The notes under the pieces were generated by a model. The model did no database searches and was not told where the DNA came from. It was given only the letters and a program-made list of their open reading frames with translations. Both the position numbers and the translations under genes were made by a program. Of a DNA stretch of 64,000 bases, positions 54,767 to 64,000 are shown piece by piece (position 1 is the stretch's first letter; each line of letters begins with the position of its first letter). The stretch is from Oscheius tipulae (Eukaryota; Nematoda; Chromadorea; Rhabditida; Rhabditidae). Where the stretch lies: the NCBI GenBank assembly GCA_037178975.1, contig JASJZH010000005.1, positions 8,828,501-8,892,500 on the forward strand. Direction: 5' to 3'.

Positions 54767-57149
54767 TTATTGAATGTACAATCGAATAAGGTGTTGACTA
54801 GTGGCGGGGAGACCAGTTACTGGGCATCTGCAATGTGTTATTGAGGTTTCTGTTCGAAAACTCGTAAAAAAATAAACCAAGTTCCCCGCGCTAGTAAGCG
54901 GCTAGCAAAAAGCGCGGCAGTTTGGAAAGGTTTTTTTTGTGTAATTTGTTTAAAAATTTGTATTGCCGTGCGAAAGAATTGGATTTTGTGAACAGTCTTA
55001 CGTAGAATGAGTTTTGACGTGCGCGGAGATACAGTCGTAGCAGAAGACGTAGCCTGAGACGGACAGAGCCGTGTCATTTTTCCGCTTCCGATGACAAATT
55101 GGGCATTTGTGGGTTTCGAGAGACTGCACGGCCGATTCGGACAGGGCCTAGGAGAGATAAGATTGGCCCTGATTTAAACTCAGACTGCGCACCAATTCAT
55201 ATAGGCTTACAAGCTGCGTATCGATAAGTTACAGTAGTCTATGTGCTAGAGGAGAGCTAGTGCGTAGTTTGAAAGCAAAAAAGTACCTGATGAGGGGCTG
55301 CGGGAGTCTTCCAATCGGAGTTGACTTTCTTTAACTGACTGCCCAGGTCGCTGTTGTACATGAAGTCAATGAACTGGACAAAAAAGAGACCGTAGCCGAA
55401 GAGACGAGACAGGACACCGGGCAGGGCGAGGAAGAACCTCCAGATTCGATTCAGGATTCTGAAAACGGCGACTTTTTTTTTTTTAGCGAACTTCAAAACC
55501 TAGTGTGAGCCCCTCTCGCATCTCTGTGAGTCTCTAGTATACTTTTTCGACTCTACTCGATTCTCAGATATAGTCTCTAGCCTGAGGCCATCGCAAACTT
55601 ACTTTATTACTTTGATACCAGTTGCTTACGTTTCTTCTTGTAACAATTGACAAGAAAAGCCACCGAAATTTGTCAAGTCGAGGATTACTCTCGACGTGTG
55701 TTATTAGACTGTCAAATGTAAAGAGAGGAACTGTCAAGTCAGTATTGGAACGTACAGACAGCGAGACTTTTTGCTTCTGCCTTCTTTCGACACCTCCCAG
55801 TGGACGGAAGCAGGAAGAAGTAAAAAGACTTTTCATAGCCAGAACTGACTTGTACTCGAATTAGTACGCAAACTCTCGAAGCTAAGACAGAGACCAGCAC
55901 TGAGCAGTATACTTGGGCAACCCGACTCGGAGTCGGATTGAGACTTTCGACGGCCGATTTTACTGAATAGTTCGGATCTCCCTTACCCGGACTGCTGAAG
56001 GTGCATGGGAATGGACTCGAAGGCGGAGATATCTTCCGGGGTGAGCTTTTCCAGTCGGACGCCGGAGAAGAAGAGGAAGGGAGAGTGGATGGAGCTCTTA
56101 TTGATCATATATCTAAACGAAGCGTCTTTCTGACAGTGTCTGTCAGACCCACGAGATCTGGAGAATAGTCGCAATTCCGGACAGAATCGTCTTCAACCAT
56201 GGCCAGACGGCCAAAAATAGCTTTGCCAATCTTGTGCGTAAATCCTAGAACTCTAATCACAACAGTGTTACTCATAGAACCTACAGTAGCCGTGGCCCTC
56301 GTGGCCTGATACCTCTCAGCCAGCCTCTGATGCAGCTTCTCCAGCTTATCCGACAGATATGGCCAGAGCGTCAACACGGCCAATGACCTCATACGCTCGC
56401 GAAATTCCATTGGAGGACGGCCTGACTCTGTGGAAACCCGCTTCATGGCGTAAAAGTTTTCCGAGAAGCTGGCCCCGTACTTTTTCAGGTACTGATTTTG
56501 GAGTAGGAGGTCAAAGAGGAGGTACAGCTCGTCGTAGTAGCGATTTGCGGTGATGAAGCTGTTACCCTTGGTCATAGCGAGGAACTGTTTTTAAAGAGAA
56601 AGTTACGAAAAATCTGATTTTGAAGCTACAGTATACTACAGCAAAACATAGATACTGTAGCAGCTCTAATAGAAGCCGACTGCTTCAAAGTACACAATTG
56701 CGTATGCGTGTTTTCGCGATCAAGAAGACATCTTTGAACTTTTTGATGTTTTGTAGAGCGGATCAAGGGCTACAACTCAAATAGCTCAAAAATGCTTTCT
56801 GTTTTGGGACGAATTTGGTGCTCGCCAGGATCGAATAGGATCCAAGACGCATTTTCGAGCCTTAAGATGTTTAGCAGAGTCGCAGTCCTTTGATCAGCTC
56901 TACAAGAACACTTTGCAGAACATCCAAAATATACTGTCTTGAATCCGAAAACCCCGCATACACAGATACGTACTTCTGTCATTGACTTCTATTAAAGTAA
57001 CCACGGTATTGTCTCACCTTCATAAGGTGTCCAGCAGCCGGTTTCAGAGCCTTCATCAGAGATTCCTGTGAAATCACATCGAAAATTGAGGGCTGTTCTC
57101 CAACAGTATGATGTGTACCATGGTGGGCTGCACGAAGAGCGTTGGCCAT
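54767..57149 (-). CDS. prx-12: Peroxin-12 (PEX12), RING-type peroxisomal E3 component
   Basis: Exons 57149-57018, 56584-56198, 56129-55987, 55458-55287, 55147-55002 and 54827-54767 total 1,041 nt, 346 residues. The N-terminal Pex2/Pex10/Pex12 domain has LLFDLLLQNQYLKKYGASFS and FYAMKRVS; then SSIHSPFLFFSGVRLEKLTP. The C-terminal RING-like module reads CPICHRKRKNDT, YVFCYDCI and CPVTG, with few zinc ligands as usual for PEX12. It acts with PEX2 and PEX10 in the peroxisomal membrane to ubiquitinate the receptor PEX5. The exon 2/3 junction (56197-56130) is chosen because it keeps phase; nearby alternatives exist. Introns carry palindromic and hairpin repeats. Confidence 0.92.
55183..55266. repeat. 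GCGCACCAAC palindromic element in a PEX12 intron
   Basis: ACTGCGCACCAATTCATATAG, AGCTGCGTATCGATAAG and a decayed terminal GCTAGTGCGTAG in intron 55148-55286. Confidence 0.7.
56737..56935. repeat. Two GATGTTCTGC-type hairpins in a PEX12 intron
   Basis: TTTTGATGTTTTGTAGAGC (from about 56737) and AAGATGTTTAGCAGAGTC with CTACAAGAACACTTTGCAGAACATC (56871-56930), both degenerate, in intron 56585-57017. Confidence 0.6.
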
Positions 57150-57709
57150 GCTCTGAAGTGGCTAGGTTTTAGAAAAGACAAAAAAAAAGTCAAAGATGAA
57201 AAATCGATAACCTGATACGTTTTGAGCTGTTTCAGGTCACTCTGTGGCGGCGTGAAGAAAGCGAGGTGATAAAACCAAGGATATTTTTTGCAGGGTTCTC
57301 TGATTATGAGAGACTACATTCGGGCCCGTTTTTCAAAAAGAGGTTTTCGAAGTAACCGAAAAAATGGACCAAGGTACAAGCGAACCGTTATCTGTGTACA
57401 AATTGATCGAGACAATTGATTTCCGCCGTCAAGGTGTGGGTAATTGGACTGGAAACGAGGGGAGAGAGACAGAGAGACATGAAGGTAGAGAGACAGATAT
57501 TATCAAGGATTCCACATTCATTTTTTCATTAGCTGTTCAGACGACTACCCTCAATACTACAGCCCAAAATAGCTGACTCAATCCACTGAACGTGCTGTCT
57601 AATTCGCCTGTCTCAATGTTACGTGTCTCTCAATCCACTATATCCTCCGGAATCCTTTCTGAGCCCTCGTCCATCCCCTCCTCACTTCATCCACCGTAGT
57701 CCCCTCTCG
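57150..57709. other. Divergent intergenic region
   Basis: Between the PEX12 start (-) and the start of the next plus-strand gene. An open segment from ATG 57364 (about 24 codons, MDQGTSEPLSVYKLIETIDF) has no confirmed partner exon. Otherwise nothing recognised. Confidence 0.4.
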
Positions 57710-58288
57710 ATGGTCGACGTCAAGAGTCTTCTCACCCCCAAGGTATCCCTCCCTCTAGGATGGGGTTCAAACCCCGTCTTTAGGTAATTTTTCCCGTGGT
57801 TGGAGTCTGTGTCCTCGTGGCTGTCGCCACTCTCGTGACCATCTTCTATGTCAGGAATCCTACAGTGACGGACTCTCTGTTCAATTCTGGAGACACCACT
57901 GGAGCCATGGAAGATCACAAGGTTTGACATCCTCTGACTGACGTTCTGACATGTGATTGACAGACCAGCACCTCTCCCATGGAGTATACTGGCAGCAACA
58001 ACTCGGCCGGAGCTTTTTCCTCGGACAGGAGCTCTTCCTCGTCCGAATCTCATGGTTTTAAGCCTCAGACTACGCACGAGACTACTTGTGAGTAATTTTG
58101 TGTCCCTAGTGCCCCCACGGACTCGGGTTCGGTTCCTTCGCTAAACAACCTTATTTTCTGCCTTTTAAAGTTTCGGTCTATTCGGTCCAAAACAATTATT
58201 TTCAGCTCTGCTGACCACTCTCGGAACCACGACCGCTTCCACTGTCACCACGGAGCCAAAAGCCATCGAGCCTGTCAAGCACCAGTAG
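57710..58288 (+). CDS. Uncharacterised single-pass membrane protein (125 aa)
   Basis: Exons 57710-57742, 57784-57921, 57964-58087 and 58206-58288 join in phase. A short N-terminus (MVDVKSLLTPK) precedes one membrane helix (PVVGVCVLVAVATLVTIFYV) and a Ser/Thr/Glu-rich C-terminal domain of about 90 residues, mucin-like and likely O-glycosylated if extracellular. No known family. Intron 1 is only 41 nt yet contains a B-box-like GGGGTTCAAACCCC; intron 3 holds another (CTCGGGTTCGGTTCC, 58119-58133). A complete palindromic repeat begins 31 bp after the stop codon, so it is probably in the 3' UTR. Confidence 0.65.
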
Positions 58289-58319
58289 ACTTGTGTAAAA
58301 GTACCGAACTCTGGAAATA

Positions 58320-58404
58320 GCGCACCAAATCTAAACCATAGTCGATACACAGCCAGCTCCTCAAACAACTGCGTATCGAAGACCATGGTCAAGAGTTGGT
58401 GCGC
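58320..58404. repeat. Complete GCGCACCAAC palindromic element
   Basis: The left half GCGCACCAAATCTAAACCAT...CGATACACAG is mirrored by CTGCGTATCGAAGACCATGG and ends AAGAGTTGGTGCGC. About 36-bp arms; the clearest full copy in the window. Confidence 0.85.
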
Positions 58405-58943
58405 ATTTTTCGACATCTGTCCCCTTCTACCGTATCATCTATCTGTCCTTAGAATAAACGTACCCTTTCTCTCTTTCTCTTTCTCGTCTGTTGGGAGTTT
58501 CCTCCGTATCAGTCTCGACCCTCTGATAAGAACATCGATTGCCCTAATGACTGCTCATCGCCCCAGCGCCTACTCTCGAAGATGGGAATAGAAGAAGGCG
58601 AAAGAGCTGCGCGATTAGATAGTGAGAGACCATATCGGGACTCTATAAAGGAGCAGATTCTTCAGAAGACTATCTGAATCGGTGGCTGGTCCTAGAACGA
58701 CACCCTGTCCATCTGAACCCTTTGTTTTTGGTCAAGACCCTCTTGACTCGTTCTGAAGATATTTTAACCCGATGGCTGCGTTCCAGACAAAGAGATACAT
58801 ACAGAAGCAGAGAGACAGAGGTACAGAGAGACATAGAGATAGAGTCACGGAGACAGGAAGACAGAAGGACAGAGAGACACTCAGACTTCGAGACTGAGAC
58901 AGAGACAGGTAGACAGAGAAGTGACTCTGTTTCAGTGGTCCCT

Positions 58944-59017
58944 CTGCGCACGAACTCTAAACCATAGCGAGATAGTCAGCTGCGTACCAAAGTCCATGGT
59001 CAAGAGTTGGCGCGCAG
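58944..59017. repeat. Complete GCGCACCAAC palindromic element
   Basis: TCTGCGCACGAACTCTAAACC is mirrored by GTCCATGGTCAAGAGTTGGC followed by GCGCAG; internal AGCTGCGTACC is the usual second motif. Confidence 0.8.
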
Positions 59018-59599
59018 CATTGGTCCCTAACATTCTAAGAATCTCTACGGTTACTCATAGTCCCTAGGCAAGGTATTTCGTGTCAGTCCATCCCTTTATG
59101 GCGTGTTCATGGCGAGCAAACAAGTCAGCTATGGTAGGCGCCATGACGTAGGGAGCCGAGGTCTCACAAGTCATTACCGTATGCTGTGATGAGTTGGCGT
59201 AACGGTGTTACCAAAACATCGAGTAAGGAATGGCCAGAAGGGAACAAAAGCAAGAGACAGAACAAGTTATATCTGTTCATACGAAGGTGATAAGATCCGA
59301 ACTTAGAGATTGTGAGATAGGGTCTTCGGGACAGATTGAACTGCTCGAGCAGGTCGTATTCGGTCAATTATCATCACTGATTGTTAGTAACAGTCACTGG
59401 TGCGAAATCCTTTTTGTATAGTGATTTGGAAATCCAAAATCTTCAATATGTCATACGAGGTTCCTTTTTCTCAGTTTCTGAGTATTCCTTTCTTTATTAT
59501 GCATGCCACGAGAGTATCCCTCTGGATGCTATCTCTGAGCTGGTGCTGCTTGTCACAGTTCCTGTGCCTCGGGGGAGTCGCTGCCATCTTTGCCACATT

Positions 59600-59655
59600 G
59601 CACAGCCGGTTAGCTCTCAGATTACGAAACAAAACGCGTCGGGTTCAGTCCCCAA
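59600..59655 (+). repeat. tRNA-like sequence
   Basis: GCACAGCCGGTTAGCTC (59600-59616) resembles an A box and TCGGGTTCAGTCCCC (59639-59653) a B box. Spacing is shorter than in a full tRNA. Confidence 0.5.
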
Positions 59656-59815
59656 AGACTTTTTTGTCTATATATTTCTCACTGAAAGATGTCCAAATTA
59701 CAAGAACTCTGCTGAGCTTCGAAATTCAATCACCATGTGCTCTTAATGAGAAACTGAGTTCCCTACCTGATATTTTTCCCTTACTTTTCGGGTCAAGAAA
59801 ACAATTTTCTGGTTT

Positions 59816-59872
59816 CCGATGTTCTGCAAAGTTGTCGCCCTTCTGTTCTACAATTATGCTGAACATAAAAAG
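59816..59872. repeat. GATGTTCTGCAAAG-type hairpin repeat
   Basis: TCCGATGTTCTGCAAAGTTG followed by a degenerate inverted copy (CTACAATTATGCTGAACAT). Confidence 0.6.
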
Positions 59873-60311
59873 AGTGAAAAGGAACATTTTCGAGATGAAA
59901 TGGAACTGCGAAGCGAGGAGAGCACTGCAGGTATAACCGTTCATGATGAAACAACACATAGAGCCAGGAAACATTTGAGCTCTTTGCATCCTACACAATC
60001 TTATCGACTCCCACTACTACAACTGTGAGAAGACGAGAAAAAAACAGAGAGCATAGCGATAGGTTATCATACCTGAGGAGCCTCAACCTCTGATAGTAGG
60101 AAACTGATAAATTTATCTACAAGTCGTTTACATCTTTTCACAGCTGAATCCATGGACCATCAGACCCGCAGATCCACGAATCTGCCAGAATTCTGAATGA
60201 GGGATACAGTCTGCTCAAGTAGGCGACCACCATTGGGAGGCTCCGCCTCCCGTGGGGCACACTCTCTTGTACGGTGAGCAACCCCAAACAGTCTCTCTCT
60301 TACCGTGGAAC

Positions 60312-62285
60312 ATGGAGCCGCAGACCCTGGATCAGTCTTCACTTTACTGGGGTGAATCTCGGATGCTCGCCCTCCCTACCCAGCCGGCCAAGGAGGAAAA
60401 GCAGGACGAAGGTAGGAGATACGAGATAGTGCAGATAAGATTTGAGAGAGACGAGGTTGATAACAACTTAATTGAGAGAGCTGTCTGATTAGATTAAGTA
60501 CTTGTACCATTCATATTTTGAAGTTACATGATTCTAATGTTTGACCCAAACTTTGAAATGGGGCTGGGACTCTGGTAGAGCTGCCGCCACATTTGTAGAT
60601 AAGGACATTGATTGGCTCTCTAGCTCGAGAGTGAGAGAGAAATTCGCTTCCCATCTCTGCAGAAATGTCTCTGGCCCTTTTGGATACTGATGGTTAGTAT
60701 GCCTTTCTGCATTTCTGTCTCTCTGTCTATCTGTCTTTATGTTTCTCTGTCTTTCTGTCTCTCTTGAACTGAGTTTATAGATTCCTAAGTTTCTGTAGCC
60801 ACACACCTTAGGAGTTAGCAGTGCCTCAAAAGTGGATAGCAAATTTTTTTAGTCTAAAGACCTTCGTTTTCAGTGAAGCCTTCCTCTCTCCTGCTGGACG
60901 AGCCCCTCCGACAGTCGGTCATTGAGCAGTCTCACTCCGCCTTTGCCGATGTCAAGCCCTCGGCCGAGTACTCGCAACTTCTACGTGAGTTTCCGACTCA
61001 ACCCCAAGTGTTACCTCCGCTTTCAGCCTTCGCCCCGACGGCTACAGATATCCACATGTCCCAGCTGTACAATCCGATTCCGAACTATACTATCGAGCCG
61101 AGCTACCAAGCAGCTACTTCATCTTACGTCTATGCTAATGGGACCAGTGCCTCCTTCATCCCGTCGGCTATCGGCAGCCAGGTCTACTACGACACTTCGC
61201 GCTTCTCGCAGCCTCTCACGACCTATCAGACCAGCTATGGACTCGATTTTCCTACGGTACGGTTTCGTAACTGCCCTCTGCCGTAATTGTTTTTTTCGCG
61301 CGGACTTGCCCAAATCAAAAAAGTCGGGTTCGATTCCCGCGATGGCTCAATAGGTTCCCCACAAGTTTTTTTGCCTAATAAGTAGGATCAGAACCAATAT
61401 TTTTTCCGATAAAAGTCATGCTTTAGGCTTATGCGACGAGTGTGCCGGAATGCCTGAGCTGTGGACAAGCCTTCGCCACTTCCAATCTGTCCCAGCAAGT
61501 CTGTGACAGATGCGTGCTGAATCCCTCCATTCAACAGCAACAGTATTCAGTTGTGGACAACCGGACAATGTCCACAGATAGTATCACGAGCACGACGAAG
61601 AACAGACCGACGTCGACGACTACCTCGGCCAAGAAGGCCCCGGCTCCGAATGCTCAAAGACGAGCTGGACTCATATGCTCGAATTGCAATGGAACGAACA
61701 CGACTCTGTGGAGAAGAAATGCTGAAGGGGAGCCGGTTTGCAAGTGAGTAAGAGTGACAGTTACTGACAGTACATCTCTTTCAGTGCCTGCGGCCTCTAC
61801 TTCAAGCTCCACAACGTCCAACGACCGATTTCGATGAAGAAGGAGGGACAACTACAGACCAGGAAAAGGAAACCGAAGAACTCCGACGGCTCATCGAGTA
61901 AGAAACGTGACCGTTCCTCCACAAACTTTTCGTCCTCCGCTGATCGAAGTAATCACTATTCAGCTATTTCTTTCCAACGCTACTTTTCAGGTTACGGTAG
62001 CTCCTCCTCCTCCTACATAACCTCAAACACCTTCTCGTCCTCTCAACTCTCTGATCCCAGCTATCCGATGGGTGGATTCAACTCAAGTGGTTGGGGAGGG
62101 AGTCTCATGGACTCGTCCTTCCAGAGCCAGTACTACACAACTACCAAGCTGACCGAGGTTGGTATACTCTTAACAGTGAAGTTGAATTCCTGGTTTAGGC
62201 CCAGAGACGTCAAATGGAAGAAGACGAAAATCGCGCAGCTGCACAGGGCTTGGAAGACGACGGTGACTCGTCACCCTCAGCCTAA
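60312..62285 (+). CDS. GATA-type zinc-finger transcription factor (ELT-like)
   Basis: Exons 60312-60411, 60874-60984, 61027-61256, 61427-61743, 61785-61948, 61991-62157 and 62199-62285 encode 391 residues from ATG 60312; the start is tentative and upstream exons are possible. A canonical C-X2-C-X17-C-X2-C finger ([27 protein letters not shown]) is followed by the basic arm [15 protein letters not shown] second, degenerate finger lies about 80 residues upstream ([12 protein letters not shown] with only 13 residues between pairs). That pairing is known from nematode ELT-2-type endoderm regulators, so an intestinal role is a reasonable inference. The N-terminus is Tyr/Ser/Pro-rich, the C-terminus Ser-rich with an acidic end. 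AATAAA occurs at 62337-62342. Intron 61257-61426 contains a tRNA-like sequence. Confidence 0.9.
61295..61350 (+). repeat. tRNA-like 3' half in a GATA-gene intron
   Basis: GTCGGGTTCGATTCCCGC (61323-61340) is a perfect T-arm-like hairpin with consensus B box, nearly identical to that of the copy at 366-435. Confidence 0.55.
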
Positions 62286-62920
62286 TTGCTTATAATATTG
62301 CTATTTATGCATGTAAAGACGAGTACCCGGAAAGACAATAAATTGCTCAATACCGCTTCTCTAACCGAGAGAGAGACAGACAGACATAGATAACTGTTGT
62401 TCTGATTGCTCTAATTGCTCCAATTTGTTCTAATTAATCTAGTTCAAAATGCCCAAAAGTCTCTGTGTGTCTGTGAGTCTGAAGCCGTTATTGTGCCCTA
62501 CTTTGTATGCGCACACTATTGTTTGCGAGTCAAATCAGTTTGGGAGACCGGGTAAAGATCAAAGGAATCAGAGGTTACAATTGTCATAGAGCTCCTCTAG
62601 GAGCCATAGTTGGATAGGAAGTTGGGTCGAGAGATCGGAAATAAGATCAGAGAGTGAAAGGGAAGTGGGTTCGAGGGATGGAAAGTATGATCAAAGAGTG
62701 AGAAGTAGGATAGTAATTAAGGAGAAAGAGGGTGAGAAGAGGATTCAAAAGGTAGGTGCCAGCTTTTTTCTCGTGGTGACACACTGACGGACACCGTTGC
62801 GCTTTAGTAGTAGGGAGATGTCTTGGAATCAACTTGGCATGTCATGTGTTATCCCCTGACTTGCCAAAAAGTTTTCTTGTCAGCAGTCTCAGTCGCTACC
62901 CGTGGAACTGCCCCGTCTCG
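62286..62920. other. Intergenic: 3' UTR and short spacer
   Basis: Includes the GATA-gene polyadenylation signal AATAAA (62337-62342) and AG-rich repeats at about 62640-62730. A possible acceptor (TTTTCTTGTCAG, ending 62883) precedes the next gene. No gene recognised. Confidence 0.5.
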
Positions 62921-63575
62921 ATGGTTGTCGTGCTGTTCTTACCGGCAGTTCTCTTCCTCGCGCCACTCTGCCTGCTATGCTCCAAGAAGAAGACACCACC
63001 GTCGGGAACGAGTCAGAAGAACGAGCAGGATGTGAAGACGCGACTAGACAAGCTGGAAAAGGGCTTCAAGAGATACATATGTCTGAAGAGGGACTGCTGC
63101 TCTGGATGCAACGACTACGCGACCAGGATCGAGAAGCTCTGGAGGACGAAGCCGACGAGCATCAGTAGAGAGACGAGACGCCGACTGAATAAGAAGCACG
63201 CGGAGATCGGAGGACGATTTGAGCTGTTGGCTGGACGATGGCAGCAACGTGAAGGTAGGTAGTCTGACTGTGAGAGACACAGACACCGAGAGACAAAGAG
63301 ATAGAGAAGATGACAGAGATGCTGACACGAAGTAAGATTTCGTCCCAGGCGGCGAGAAGATGATGCAGCTGGAAGTGACCCAGAAGTCGTCGAAGGGCAG
63401 GATCATCAGAGGCGAAGAAAAGAAGAAGTATGGTGGAAGCAGGGAAAAGTCGATCGAGGACTTCGGTCACCCGCAGCCAGCCGAAGTCAACGGAGAAGCC
63501 AAGGAGCACGGCTACGAGAACCTCGTCGAACTGCCGGCCATCCTCACCCAAGAGACCCAGGACTCTGAAGGATAG
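62921..63575 (+). CDS. Uncharacterised membrane-anchored, charged protein (186 aa)
   Basis: Exons 62921-63254 and 63349-63575 join in phase. The first 20 residues (MVVVLFLPAVLFLAPLCLLC) form a hydrophobic signal anchor followed by KKK. The rest is strongly charged: a probable coiled coil (DVKTRLDKLEKGFKRYICLK), a CCSGC motif, a basic helix (SRETRRRLNKKHAEIGGRFE), then a Lys/Glu-rich tail. The positive residues after the helix suggest a cytosolic body. ATG 62921 is chosen because it begins the hydrophobic segment; the frame stays open upstream to an acceptor at 62883. No family recognised. Confidence 0.6.
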
Positions 63576-64000
63576 ATCCCGGCAATAGCAGAAAATGCTC
63601 AAATGATCTCTTGCCCCCGTTAATGAGTTCTCTTCAGCTCACCTGTTGTGAGTTGAACACAAGTCAAGCAAAACTCGTCAACAGTCGTGTCATCCTCGAC
63701 AACTAAAATAGAGAGAGAACGAACTTTATTTGCGTCGTGTTCATTCCGATGAGTCATAATCTTCTCAAGGAAAAAGTCTCGTGTAGAATTAAGCCCCTAA
63801 ACTTGCTTAAAACTAAGACGAGCTCAAAATTTTGTGATTCCGTCTTTGGAGAAATCCGCTTAGCTGTCTTGGTACCAGATGGGTACGGAAGTACCCTAGT
63901 CCTATAGTCGAGTAGAGGACTAATACATATCTCTGTCAATCTGTCACTCTGTCTCTTTACCACTCTATTTCTCTATCTCTCTGTCTCTCTGTCATTCTGT
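63576..64000. other. Terminal stretch, no gene seen
   Basis: Ends in a CTCTGTCT-type array (63925-64000). Nothing else recognised. Confidence 0.5.

Larger units (their letters stand above)
58405..60311. other. Repeat-rich region upstream of the GATA gene
   Basis: Contains a second complete palindromic element, a GACAGAGA array (58785-58920), a tRNA-like sequence and a hairpin repeat. The GATA-factor promoter and any 5' exons must lie in the last part. No other gene recognised. Confidence 0.45.

Noticed and set aside
57364-57576. Open frame MDQGTSEPLSVYKLIETIDF
   Set aside because: No confirmed partner exon and the rest runs into a repeat; left as a note in the intergenic entry.
59400-59936. 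178-codon plus-strand open frame
   Set aside because: It spans a tRNA-like sequence and a hairpin repeat, has no domain and overlaps other equally long frames.

Overview
The window looks like nuclear DNA from a nematode; I cannot name the species. The evidence is: compact multi-exon genes with many 34-67 nt introns ending in TTTCAG/TTTTAG-type acceptors; several start codons that directly abut a splice acceptor, as expected for spliced-leader trans-splicing; a GATA factor with one canonical and one degenerate finger; and tightly packed neighbours on both strands. Gene models below come from hand splicing. The complete coding lengths are multiples of three and phases agree across junctions, but single-base boundary errors remain possible.

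Layout. 1-5.0 kb: no gene recognised; GACAGAGA arrays and tRNA-like sequences. 5.0-9.7 kb (-): a Crumbs-type apical polarity protein whose tail ends EERLI; its 5' end is unresolved. 9.7-13.2 kb: repeats. 13.2-18.2 kb (+): SLC39A7/KE4-type zinc transporter, then replication factor C subunit RFC4, possibly one operon. 18.8-20.9 kb: three small uncharacterised genes, two of them a divergent pair. 21-25.3 kb: gene-poor, repeat-rich. 25.3-27.8 kb (+): SLC10-type transporter. 28.1-33.4 kb (-): TOM70, with a lipocalin-like/LRAT-like unit nested on the opposite strand of an intron. 34.4-40.8 kb (-): a Notch-like gene with no EGF or LNR repeats, a GNAT acetyltransferase and an orphan 116-residue protein. 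42.1-42.6 kb (+): a small predicted secreted protein. 44.0-46.6 kb (-): CstF-64. 47.6-54.7 kb: RPL11 (-), HMG-CoA lyase (+), RPL5 (-), Rab geranylgeranyltransferase beta (+). 54.8-57.1 kb (-): PEX12. 57.7-63.6 kb (+): two small membrane proteins flanking a GATA factor.

Most conserved genes are housekeeping: translation (RPL5, RPL11), replication (RFC4), mRNA 3' processing (CstF-64), mitochondria (TOM70, HMG-CoA lyase), peroxisomes (PEX12), vesicle traffic (RabGGTB) and transport (ZIP, SLC10). Crumbs, the Notch-like gene and the GATA factor are developmental regulators.

The non-coding space is unusual. About twenty tRNA-like A-box/B-box sequences are scattered through it, mostly inside introns. 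Two families of short palindromic elements recur across the window (GCGCACCAAC...GTTGGTGCGC, and GATGTTCTGCAAAG...CTTTGCAGAACATC). Degenerate GACAGAGA arrays are everywhere. One intron carries a 454-bp foldback element with an 8-bp target duplication. The most interesting coding signals are the truncated Notch, the nested lipocalin/LRAT unit interrupted by one in-frame TGA, and an 18-bp sequence shared exactly by the two ribosomal-protein divergent promoters.
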